Assembly: GCF_000340215.1 (NCBI RefSeq)
Contig: NW_006921533.1
Location: 1,348,192 to 1,412,191, forward strand
DNA length: 64,000 nt
Reading direction: 5' to 3'
Origin: Pseudocercospora fijiensis CIRAD86
Lineage: Eukaryota > Ascomycota > Dothideomycetes > Mycosphaerellales > Mycosphaerellaceae
A program made the translations under genes and the position numbers. Numbering within the stretch: position 1 is the first letter of the stretch; every line of letters starts with the position of its first letter. The notes under the pieces are model-generated. The model did no database searches. It saw only the letters and a list, made by a program, of their open reading frames with translations, and was not told where the DNA came from. Positions 54,746 through 64,000 of this stretch are shown piece by piece.

Positions 54746-55290
54746 ATGCATTTCACTGGTGCTGCTGTCCTCGGCCTCCTGCCAGCCCTGAGTCTGGCCA
54801 CTCCATTTCCTCAGAACGCTGGCAACTCTCCAGGCTCAAACATGTGCGATGCTTCGACCTTCAACAACGGCAAGACCTACAATATTCAACAGGCACCGGT
54901 GTCGGACTGCCGAGCGCTCATCGCTAGTGTCGACAGACAGGCAACCTTTTCGTTGAACCATAGCTGGGCAAGACCTTACACTAAGAACCAATGTAAGTAC
55001 CTTCATCCCTTATGAAGAGCCGTGGTTGCCCGTACTGAACTCTGCTCGTAGGCGCTTTCAGCGTTCGCGTTATTGCTGGTAGCAAGCCCGGCCTGGTTGG
55101 TGGTGCCGACATAGTCGATCTGGTCACAGATTCTATCAAGAATTTTCAAGAAAGCGGAAAAATTTCTTGCAGAGGCCAATACGGACAAGTCGTATCGGCA
55201 GAGGGCGAGGTTGATTGTAACGCTCTCGGTGGTGATCGGGTCAGAGTGGAATGGATCCTGGCCAGCTCAGCGTACAACCCACCGAACTGA
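54746..55290 (+). CDS. Hce2/Ecp2-like secreted effector candidate
   Basis: Two exons, 54746-54992 and 55052-55290, encode 161 residues. The intron (GTAAGT...CTCGTAG) splits the Cys of NQCAFSVRV. The signal peptide is MHFTGAAVLGLLPALSLA. The mature part has cysteines at about 34, 55, 83, 122 and 138, with CDAST, SDCRALI, a Trp-containing middle, then QCAFSVRV, VDLVTDSIKNF, GKISCRG and EGEVDC. This order fits the Hce2 domain, named for homologues of the Cladosporium fulvum effector Ecp2, a secreted protein of plant-pathogenic and other fungi that can provoke host cell death. Length and spacing are close to Ecp2. Activity in this organism is not shown by sequence. It stands alone between long gene-poor spacers. 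Confidence 0.78.
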
Positions 55291-57709
55291 TAGGCCATCT
55301 GGTGGATACATAGGAGTAGTCGATATAGAAAATAGCTTCTTGGTTTTGAAGAGTTGTGTTTCCAATAGACTGTTTCATTATCGATGCAACGCATCGATCG
55401 TGTCAGCAATCTCGGCTCGTTCACGCTACGGCTTTCTTCTGCTTGACGAGTTTGCGGACCTGGCCATACTTACGCCTCACTCTTCTTGCCGGTTGTCGCT
55501 GGGCATTCGCTGGATGCTAGACTTGCGAATGTGAGAAGAGTGACGAAATTTGCAGACGACATCGTTGCGGGTTGGTGTAGACGTGACTAGGCAATGGTAG
55601 GATCAAAGAAAACTTGAGCGATGACTTGCGAGCAATCGTATTTATACGGTGGCCGGTGGTATTGTGCATAAGGATCTATATCAAGTCAGTATGCGTTGAG
55701 TTTGAGTTTGAGATGACGTTGCACGCGTTCGCGTTCAGCGCAACGGTATCCCGATAGAACTGTGTTGCCGGTTCTCCAGCAGCGCCGAATTTATTCCTCG
55801 AGAAGGGCGAAGTCATGGTTGAAGGAAGCTCCTTCGAGGAACGTTTACCAACGAGAACTTTGGTCCCGCCTGATGGTCCGAATAGAGAAAGGGTAGCGCT
55901 GCGATGCGCCTTGCATACCCCAAATTGTCCAGGACAGCGAGGTATGTAGCATGCACTGTGCTGCCTTTAGTCGTGAGTCCATGGCGAAGGGTAATGAAGC
56001 AACCTGATCTGACATCTCTCACCAGCTACCCGCTACCAACACTTCATCAGCGCCGCCTTATTCTCCTACCAAAGCGCCGATGTTCCAGCTGAGCTCCGAT
56101 GAGCAATTCGCGTTCTACCTTGAGGAGGTCATGGCGCTTGCGAACAATGACGGAGCTGCTACCGGGCGCTCGATCAACCTCAAATCGCATGTGAGAGGTT
56201 GACGACTGAACGGCCAAACGGTACTCAGTTGACGTAATTCCATGAGTTCAATACGTCTGTTGGCGCGGGAGAGCATGTGTGTATCGGCGCGGAGGCACAG
56301 ATGGCGCAGGTCACGATTGACTGGCTCAGGGAGAAGTGGGCAGAGGGCACAATGTAGTCTCGAGATCTTACTACTTGAATGGGGTTGCCTTCCATGGCAT
56401 CGGTTGCAGAGAACGCTCTCGCAATCGTCTGTTCAGGTTTTGCATCTCATGCTTCACTCGCTTCGCTAGGTGTCGCTCATCTGTCTGCGCAGATTTCATG
56501 AGGCGCCGTCTCGAGATATGTGTGGCCCAAATATGCTATTCCCAGGCTAATTCTACGAGCAATGGCAGAGGCTGTTAGATGATGAAATACTTAAAGGTTG
56601 CTGGAGGATGAGTGAAAGGTCACGACTTCGAAGCAACGCGCGCGGTGCAGCGCTACTGCTCCAGACTTGATCTGCTCCGGGATATTGCTGGAAAGGGATT
56701 ACGAAGCTGGGATGGCCCGTCCACTGCGTCCAGTCTTTCCTTGCGCGCATTATCAAGCAGCGAAGCTCCCAGATTTTTCCAATATCAAGTTTCCGACGGT
56801 TGGCTGGCAGCAAGACACATGTCGTTTTTTTGCAGCTCGCCAGGTCTGCGGCAAGCGACCTACCTGCTTCGGTGCTCTCTATCCCACCACCACATGGATG
56901 TAGCTATGTCGTTATTCGCGGCACGCGGGATGCTTCTCGTGTGGCTCCTCCACCTGCCGGGCTTCTGAGCAATCAGATGAGCCATGGCAGTCATCCTCCC
57001 ACACATAAAGCGCAGAGTAGGTGAAGTAAAAGGGCTTGGCGAGAAGTTCGGCGCGCTATATCCAAGATAGCTCTGCTTCGGTAGCGTCATTCTGCGTGAG
57101 ATGAGGATTGGCCGAATTGGAGGGGGCGGTAGCGGTAGCGGTAGCGGTCTAGTAGTTTCATGAGTAGCAGTATATGATCTGCCGAAGGGTCTCATCGTCG
57201 TCCTTTCGGCGGCGTTGTTATCTTCTCGTGTTCATGCCGAGGACTTGTTTAGCTACTCGATGATGCGGCGCTGATGTGCTGAAGGCCCATCGAGAAGTGC
57301 GTGTACGATACGAGGAAGACGCGAGATTGACAGGAGAAGGAGAAGGACCGGCGCCATGTCGTCAGACGGCACCGGCTCCGCGCAGTAAGATCCCCCATGC
57401 CCAATGCCCACACAACCTGAGTTCCCCTTCCGCGCGATGCTGCCTTCGTTGTTGCTGGCGGAGCGGAGCGGAGCGGAGCGGAGGGGAGAGGAGAGCTGCT
57501 GTGCAACGCTCCCGAGCACATGCCGTCAAATCACTTGATCAATAATTGGCTGATGATTAGTGCGACTGTGCAGCAAGCGGACCAGGTCTGCTGTCACCAA
57601 AGCATTGCAGCGACTGTCGAGCAGGGGCGATGTTCCAACAGTAGGCTCCCTGAAAAGCAACAGCACTGCAGGCGGCAACCAGCCAGAAGCAGACGAGCCG
57701 CCGGGCAAC
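55291..57709. other. Long gene-poor spacer
   Basis: 2.4 kb. It contains the hydrolase-like relict at 56,025-56,358, a GGTAGCGGTAGCGGTAGCGG microsatellite near 57,130 and GCGGAGCGGAGCGGAGCGGAG near 57,462. The last 200 bp lie upstream of the Osh1-like start. An in-frame stretch at 57,560-57,709 could be coding if an unseen 5' exon exists. Confidence 0.45.
56025..56358 (+). pseudogene. Possible hydrolase-like gene tail or relict
   Basis: After an acceptor-like CTCTCACCAG (ending about 56,024), a frame reads SSAPPYSPTKAPMFQLSSDE, then FAFYLEEVMALANNDGAATG and SINLKSH. A GTGAGAGG donor-like site follows, and beyond about 56,250 the frame resumes with NTSVGAGEHVCIGAEAQMAQ and VTIDWLREKWAEGTM before TAG. 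The second part resembles the C-terminal end of fungal alpha/beta-hydrolases (GAGEHC, then a DWL helix). No 5' half of such a gene is readable upstream, so it is probably a decayed fragment. An intact gene with undetected 5' exons cannot be excluded. Confidence 0.38.
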
Positions 57710-60700
57710 ATGTCGAGTCCGAACACGAATGCAGCCAACGGGGCTGGCGCTGGCGACAACTTCTTGTCGCCCAACAGAATGTCTATGCAGAGCCATCGAC
57801 CGCACTTGTCCACGACCATGTCCAACACGCAGCTCCCGCAACGGCCTAATTCACCCACCAAAGATGCAAGTCCCATCACGCCCAGCAGTGCTACACAGGG
57901 CGCGTCCATCGAGCAGAGCGTAAGGCTGTTCAAGGTATTCGAGGCACTCCGAAATGGAGACACTGCGGCGATTGCAAAGGCCACGAGAGCAGATGGAGAG
58001 GGCGAGGGCAAGTTGGAGGGCACCAGTACTCTGCATCTTGCCATTCAATGTGCCGAGATTCCCGTCATCGAGTATGTCCTCTCGCAGCACGACACACAAG
58101 TCAACGCCAAGGACAAGGAGGGCAATACGCCGTTGATGCTAGCCTCCTCATTGGGGAGAGTTCCGGTCGTGAAGCTCCTGCTAGAGCAGAAGGGCATCAA
58201 CGATGCTGTGACCAACTATCAGGGCAAGACAGCATTGGATATGGCAAGAAATTCTGACATCTTCCAGCTGCTGCAGCTCGCAAGATCGGCCTTCGTCGAT
58301 CAAGTTGTACGACGAATACACCAGCTTGTCGGCGCTGGCGACTACGAGGGTCTTGAGAACCTGCTCAACGAGAATCGCGTCCGAACCACGCTTGACGTAA
58401 ACGGACCAGAGCTCGCCACAGAGCCAGCGACGGTAGCAGATGGCGGTAGTCTGTTGCACGAAGCTGCACGTAGGAAAGATCTTAAGCTTGCCCAACTACT
58501 TCTCCTGAATGGTGCGGACCCCTTCCGTCGGGATCGCAAAGGGAAGCTGCCGCAGGATGTCACCAAGGACGACAAGACCCGGGCCATTCTGAAGAAATCG
58601 CCTGCTGCAGCTGCCGCTCAGCGGCAAATTCAAGAGAAGACAATACTTGGAGAAGGTGTTCAAGCGACTGGTGTGACTACAACCGACACAGGTCTCGGCA
58701 GCAAAGAGAGCAGAGAAATTAAGGGTTATCTCAAGAAGTGGACAAATTACACTTCGGGCTACAAGCTGAGATGGTTTGTACTCGAGGATGGCGTTTTGTC
58801 TTACTACAAGCACCAAGACGATGCGGGAAGTGCTTGCAGAGGTGCTATCAACATGCGAATCGCTAGACTGCAGATGGATCCGAAGGACAAGCTGCACTTC
58901 GAACTGCATGGCAAGAGTTCTGTCAAGTATGACTTGAAAGCCAATCACCAAGTTGAAGCAAAGCGCTGGTTTTGGGCTCTGAACAATGCCATCCAGTGGG
59001 CGAAAGACGAAGCCAAAGAGGAGCACCGTCGCGGCCAGCAGGAAGCCAGCGCGCGCCATGAGCAGCTCGAGAGGATGAAGACCCGTGAATCTGAAATCGC
59101 ACACAGTGGAGGTTCCCTAGTCCCAGCAAGTGCCGTGAATGGCGGCTCTACACCACTGGCAGGGAGCACTTTAGGCGAGCAGCTCAGTGCTTACGACCCA
59201 AGCGATGCAGATGCCACTTCGGCTCATGGTATGCGACGGATTAGTCGCACAAATACTGCCACCATTGAAGGAGATCTTGAAGATGACGAGGAATACGGCG
59301 ACGATGCAAGCAGTCATGAGATTAAACCAGCGAATAAGGATGCCTTCAGTATCACCGCGCAATCTGCCAAGCTGCAGCTCGATCTCTTAGATCAGGTGCT
59401 CTCTGCCGTGCATTCGGAAAAGCAGCAGAACCCGGATATTGGTCTTTCACACCCCACCGTGGTACAAGCGTTGTCATCTTACGAAACAGCGGTGGGTAAT
59501 CTCAAAGGCCTACTGATGGATTTGCTCAGGATTTCACGAGATCATGAGGCCTATTGGCAATACCGCCTGGAACGAGAGCAGAACATTCGCCGACTATGGG
59601 AAGATAGCATGGCCAAGGTTGCGAAAGAGCAAGAAGAGCTGGAAACGCGCATCGGCGAATCGGAGGAGAAGCGCAAGAGAACCAGGAAGGCACTTAAGGA
59701 AGCTCTTGATGGTTCATACTCGACTGCCGGCACACCACAGCCACTGGGCGAGAAGGAGGGTAAGCCACTGCTTGATGCTCCTGCTGCGGTCGTCAAGCGT
59801 AGGCAGACAATTGCCGAGCTTACAAACAATGAGCTTTCAGACGATGAGACTGAGGATGAAGAAGAGTTCTTTGATGCTGTCGACGCTGGTGAGGTAGAAG
59901 TCTTGGAGTCACTGCCAAGTCCGCCTCTGGACCGAAAGTCACCAGAACCCATTGTGACTTCCAAAGATGGCGCTGGCGATGATATTGAGGCCGAACGAGC
60001 TGCCAAACAACAAGAGATTGCGAGGAGCTACCGCGGCTACGAAGATGGCATCCGAACACGTCTCAAGATCGATGCCGACAATAGGCCGAAGGTGTCACTT
60101 TGGGTGAGTGGCCTGCGTCAATCGATGTCGCACGTATCTATACTAATTGTATGCTAGGGCGTCTTGAAATCCATGATCGGCAAGGACATGACCAAGATGA
60201 CGCTCCCAGTCACTTTCAACGAGCCCACTTCGTTGCTATATCGCGTTGTCGAAGACATGGAATACACGAACTTGCTCAACATCGCAGCCGATCGCACCGA
60301 TTCGACCGAACGTCTTGTCTATGTGGCAGCGTTTGCTGCTTCCGAATATGCCAGCACCATTGGTCGCGTGGCTAAGCCTTTCAACCCTCTTCTCGGAGAG
60401 ACATACGAGTACGTCCGACCGGACCAAGGCTACCGCTTCTTCATCGAGCAAGTCTCCCACCATCCACCGGTCGGCGCTGCCTATGCCGAGAGCGCTAAAT
60501 GGAAGTATTATGGCGAGTCCTCCGTCAAATCGAAGTTCTACGGCAAGTCATTCGAGTTCAACCCGCTCGGAACGTGGTTCTGCCACATCAAGCCTGTTGA
60601 TGGTGGACCAGAGGATTTGTACACATGGAAAAAGGTGACATCTAGCGTTGTTGGCATTCTCACCGGAAATCCCGTCGTCGACCAATACGGACCTATGGAA

Positions 60701-61312
60701 ATCAAGAATTGGACTACTGGCGAAGTGTGCTACCTTGATTTTAAGCCGAGAGGTTGGAAAGCATCCTCGGCCTTTCAAGTGACAGGTAAAGTTGTAGACT
60801 CCTCAGGTAAGACCAGGTGGTCAATTGGCGGACGCTGGGATTCGAAGATCTATGCTCGCCTCACCCCTGGCTACCAAGCGGATGTCGAACAAGATGCCGC
60901 GAACGAGAAGAAGGCGTTCTTGGTCTGGGAAGCGCACTATCGGCCACCTCCCGGCGAGATTCCGTTCAACCTCACACCCTTCGCGGTTACCCTTAACGAT
61001 CTGCCCGACCGGCTGAGACCTTTGATTGCGCCAACAGATACTCGTCTAAGACCAGATCAGCGAGCTATGGAGGAAGCTGAATACGATTTTGCCGCCAAGG
61101 AAAAGAATCGTGTCGAGGAAGCTCAGCGTGCTCGAAGAAGAGTGCGAGAAGCGAAGGGAGAGGAATTTGTGCCAAGATGGTTCACACCAGGCAGGCATCC
61201 AGTCACTGGTGAGGAGTATTGGGTCTTCAACCACGAATACTGGGAGATCCGCGATCAAGTCGCTGCTGGTGAACGCAAGTGGGAGGATGAACGACTCGAA
61301 GAGATCTTTTAG
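57710..61312 (+). CDS. Oxysterol-binding protein, Osh1/Swh1 type
   Basis: Exons 57710-60103 and 60158-61312 encode 1182 residues from the first ATG ([13 protein letters not shown]); the frame is open 150 bp further upstream without an ATG, so a 5' exon may be missing. Ankyrin repeats occupy about 75-260 ([38 protein letters not shown]). A PH domain lies at about 336-430 ([20 protein letters not shown]), followed by a long Ser/Glu-rich linker with an acidic [17 protein letters not shown] stretch (the EFFDA core is a FFAT-like motif that can bind the ER protein VAP/Scs2). The lipid-binding domain ends the protein, with the signature EQVSHHPP at about 895. Osh1 moves sterol or PI4P at nucleus-vacuole and Golgi-ER contacts. 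The intron falls just before [11 protein letters not shown]. Confidence 0.92.
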
Positions 61313-61669
61313 GCCAGACGCTTTTGCATCACAGCCACTGCTTTGCAGCAAAGCAGGTTTTCGGCGACAGAGTTCTAGATAATAAGCACACAGGATATGC
61401 AGGATTGATACCATGTACTTTTGAACTTGGAGATATTATTACAGTACGCTGTGATTTTGCTTTCGCCGAGTCGTTGAGCCAAGAATACAGGCCTGTAAAG
61501 GAGCGCCCCGGAGGCTGATGTCAGGGTTTGTGACATGGATGGCGCTGTCTCGGACACAGACAAGCTCGGCAGCGGCATTTCACTTTTTGACAAACTGTCA
61601 ACAACATTGAAGAACATGAATGGGAAGATCTGAAGAAACGTGACACCGAAGAGGGAAAGACAGTAAGAG
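61313..61669. other. Spacer upstream of the paraoxonase-like gene
   Basis: About 360 bp between two rightward genes, with no further features. Confidence 0.4.
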
Positions 61670-62926
61670 ATGGGATTTCTGAGATACGCCTCGGCAACAG
61701 TAAGCACATAGACCTATCCATCCATCCAGCCCATCACATTAACAACCCAAACCAAAAACCAGTTCGCCCTCCTCCTCTCAACAATCCTCTACTACCGCCT
61801 CGGCATCCTCCAAACATTCTACTCCAACCACCCCTCCCGCTTCGCGCCAGAAATCAACATCGGCCCGGATTTCCGCATCTTACACAAAAAATCCATCCGC
61901 AACTGCGAAGACATCTACCTCTCCCAAACCCATGGCTACGCCCTCCTCTCCTGCGACCCGGGTCGAGATTCCTGGAATACCGTCATGGGCACCTTCATCA
62001 ACGCCGAAGCGCCCGAACGGACGGGAATTTACATGTACAAGTACGGAGAAGATGCTGATCTGATGCCTCAGAAACTTTCGATTTTCCCGATCCCGAAGAA
62101 TTTGTCGGAATTTCATCCTTTGGGGATGGATTTGCATGAGCAGTCGAGGAGTTTGTTTGTCGTCAATCATGCGGGGAATGGGAGTCGCATTGATATGTTC
62201 AAGTTGAATACCAAGGGCGCGTATTTGACTTTTATGGGGAGCATCATTGACGCGGAACACCTCCCGACGCCGAATTCCATTGCTGTGGTTGATGAGCGTG
62301 AGTTTTTTGTTACGAATGATCATTTTTGGACGGCGAGGAGGAATCCTTGGTTGAGTAGGTTTGAGACTTATGCCGGATTGCCGGGGGGTACGGTGGCGTA
62401 TATGAGGACTTCGGGGGAGATTGAGAGGGATGAGGGGGTTGCGAAGGGGGCGACGTTGGCGAAGGTGCCGTTTGCGAATGGGGTGGTGCTGGTGAATGAG
62501 ACGGTGTTGGCGGTGAGTAGTTCGAGTAATGCGGAGGTGCGGTTGTTTGAGATTTTGAGGAGTTCTAAGAGGGCGGTGCCGAGGTTGGAGTTGAGGAGGA
62601 CGGTGAAGTTGCCTTTTTTGCCGGATAATTTGAGTGTGGATTCGAAGGGGAGACTTCTTGTTGCTGGACATCCGCATGCGCCGACGTTGGGGGAGGCGCA
62701 GTGGAAGAATGGGGCTTGTGAGGTTAGCAAGTCTTTGAGCGAGACGGATTATTGTAAGTTTCCGAGGTTGAGTTGGATTGCAGAATGGAGTGAGGAGGGT
62801 GGTGTGAGGACTTTGTATAAGGGGAGGGAGTTTGGGACGAGTACGACTGCTGTGAGGGATTGGGAGAGAGGAGTGGGTTTCGCGGTGGGACTTTATGAGA
62901 GGGGAATGTTGGCTTGGAAGACGTGA
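61670..62926 (+). CDS. Paraoxonase/arylesterase-like beta-propeller protein
   Basis: A 30-nt first exon (61670-61699, MGFLRYASAT) and a second exon (61763-62926) encode 397 residues. The intron has donor GTAAGC, branch CATTAAC and acceptor AAACCAG. The joined N-terminus MGFLRYASATFALLLSTILY is a signal anchor. The fold signatures are those of the PON family: IRNCEDIYL, LLSCDPGRDSWNTVMGTF, FHPLGMDLHEQSRSLFVVNH (calcium-site His), TPNSIAVVDEREFFVTNDH (calcium-site Asn/Asp), LPGGTVAYM, FANGVVLVNE, LPFLPDNLSVD and GTSTTAVRD near the end. PON enzymes hydrolyse lactones and aryl esters with bound calcium. The natural substrate here is unknown. Codon use shifts strongly to G/T-ending codons after residue about 130, unlike the C-rich first part, although the reading frame is intact. 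Confidence 0.9.
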
Positions 62927-64000
62927 GGTTGGAACAAGCAGGGCTATACAAAATGGTGGACAAGATGGGTCTAGCTGTGGTATCTATACATTAGTCACAT
63001 ACCGCCAAAAGGTTCTTTGATGTCCATATCGAAATGTATCGGGTTCGCCACCTCGTTGTCCGCGTAGTCCTCTCAGCTCTGGCTGATGTGAGGATTCGGA
63101 TCATCCGCCCTAAAAAATGCTTGCTATACTGCTCCAGATCCGGCCAGACTGAGAAATCGGGAGCTTTCCTCAAGTCTCTGAATTCAGCAAGACACTCAGG
63201 ACTTTGCCAGTACCCTGGCAACCAAAACTCCGAATCGATGAGGCCAAGGGATGCATGGCTGTCCTTAAAATACTTGGCATGGTTTGGTGCTACGGTCGCT
63301 TGCGATATAGCTTGAATGATGAGCTGATTTTGCTGGTTGTCCGCGTGGCTAGATATTGGCTAGGTATCAGCTGTGATTTTCTCAGATTCAATCAGATACA
63401 TTTGATCTATGTTGGCTGCCGCAAGATCTTCGCAGAGGCTCGAGAAAGTCACGGGTTGAACTTGGGTACTGGCGTCGAAGGACGTTGCCATAGGTCCACC
63501 ATGTTGCACAAAGGCGCAAGTGCACTAGTGTCATTGGCATAATTTCGTTCTCTTCAATCTTGTGGTCTGTCAGACGTGCAGGTCGCGCGACATCTCTACT
63601 GCCCTAGATTTCTCATCAGCATCAAGTACGTTGCACACGTAATAAGTCAAAGGGGACGAAAAATGGGGAGATCATTCATTCGGTTGCGGTCAAGGTCTGG
63701 TTTCCTCGGCCGTTGACGTATAATTTATCTCTATACCAGGATACAACGCCTCGCACACGCAGTGGCAGGTTCCAACAATGCCACCGTCCAAGAATCAAAT
63801 GCCGGATCTGATCAGCTGCTCAGCTTGCACGATCTGGTCGTGTAATAAAGCCTCCATGTCCATCTCGAGTCGGTTTGTTCGGATCATTGGCATCACACCT
63901 GTGCCTGGCGCCACTCGCACGGCTGTCCTGCGGCGACATGCTGTCTTTGCACCGTCTTCGTTAAATTCATGCGCGAGGCTTCCTTTGCTGAAACTAATGA
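62927..64000. other. Right-end stretch with one uncertain coding trace
   Basis: About 1.07 kb. The leftward trace at 62,994-63,500 is listed separately. From 63,560 to the window end I see no gene on either strand; a coding region may begin beyond the edge. Confidence 0.4.
62994..63500 (-). pseudogene. Uncharacterised leftward coding trace, frame disturbed
   Basis: Reading leftward, an ATG near 63,497 opens MATSFDASTQVQPVTFSSLC and stops near 63,380. Further on another frame reads APNHAKYFKDSHASLGLIDS, then EFWLPGYWQSPECLAEFRDL and PDFSVWPDLEQYSKHFLG, to a stop at 62,991-62,993. A third frame near the end gives YADNEVANPIHFDMDIKEPF. The codon style is gene-like, but the splice sites I could place do not restore one frame. 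It is either a gene with introns I failed to resolve or a decayed one. I do not recognise the family. Confidence 0.33.

Noticed and set aside
1..64000. tRNA, rRNA or CRISPR features
   Set aside because: I looked for T-arm-like GGTTCGAAT words and for regularly spaced repeats and found nothing convincing; CRISPR arrays are not expected in a fungal genome.

Overview
This window is fungal nuclear DNA from a filamentous ascomycete. Genes are dense and broken by short GT-AG introns, mostly 48-60 nt and often with a CTAAC/CTGAC-like branch site. A transposon relict is riddled with TpA dinucleotides and poor in CpA/TpG, which is the mark of repeat-induced point mutation (RIP). An Hce2/Ecp2-type secreted effector candidate and a general Dothideomycete gene flavour suggest a plant-associated Dothideomycete, possibly of the Mycosphaerellaceae type. 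The species cannot be named from sequence alone.

Left third (1-20.3 kb), mostly housekeeping genes: a spliceosomal MFAP1-like gene cut by the window edge (-); a divergent coiled-coil CCDC137-like gene (+); a tiny protein made almost only of six 13-residue repeats (+); a very large disordered DUF4045-gelsolin protein (-); the ARL2/Alp41 GTPase (-), divergent from a GNAT-domain protein (+); a cysteine-rich secreted protein (-); TFIID subunit TAF4 (-), divergent from the pre-mRNA 3'-end endonuclease Ysh1/CPSF73 (+).

Middle (20.3-41 kb): a RIP-destroyed piggyBac-type DNA transposon (about 20.45-23.8 kb); a TDP1-like phosphodiesterase (+); a PQ-loop vacuolar transporter (-); two related F-box proteins in tandem (-); a Herp/Usa1-like ubiquitin-domain membrane protein (-), divergent from mitochondrial phosphatidylserine decarboxylase (+); a cytochrome P450 (+); a glutathione-S-transferase-like protein (-).

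Right third (41-64 kb), a looser accessory stretch with long spacers: an array of three ~140-bp GC-rich repeats abutting an SRA-YDG (5-methylcytosine reader) gene; an allantoate-permease-like MFS transporter; a multi-span membrane protein; a second P450 with eight exons; a DUF2235 hydrolase; the Hce2-like effector candidate; scraps that look like decayed genes; an Osh1-type oxysterol-binding protein; a paraoxonase/arylesterase-like protein; and an unresolved coding trace at the right end.

The most notable observations are the synonymously diverged 13-residue repeat protein at 2.5 kb; the SRA-domain gene whose upstream repeats differ from each other mainly by CpA to TpA changes, as light RIP would leave; the piggyBac relict with a second coding trace on its opposite strand; and the effector candidate isolated among spacers and gene relics. 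Exon joins for the multi-exon genes were checked by hand for reading phase and protein continuity, but none has transcript support here.
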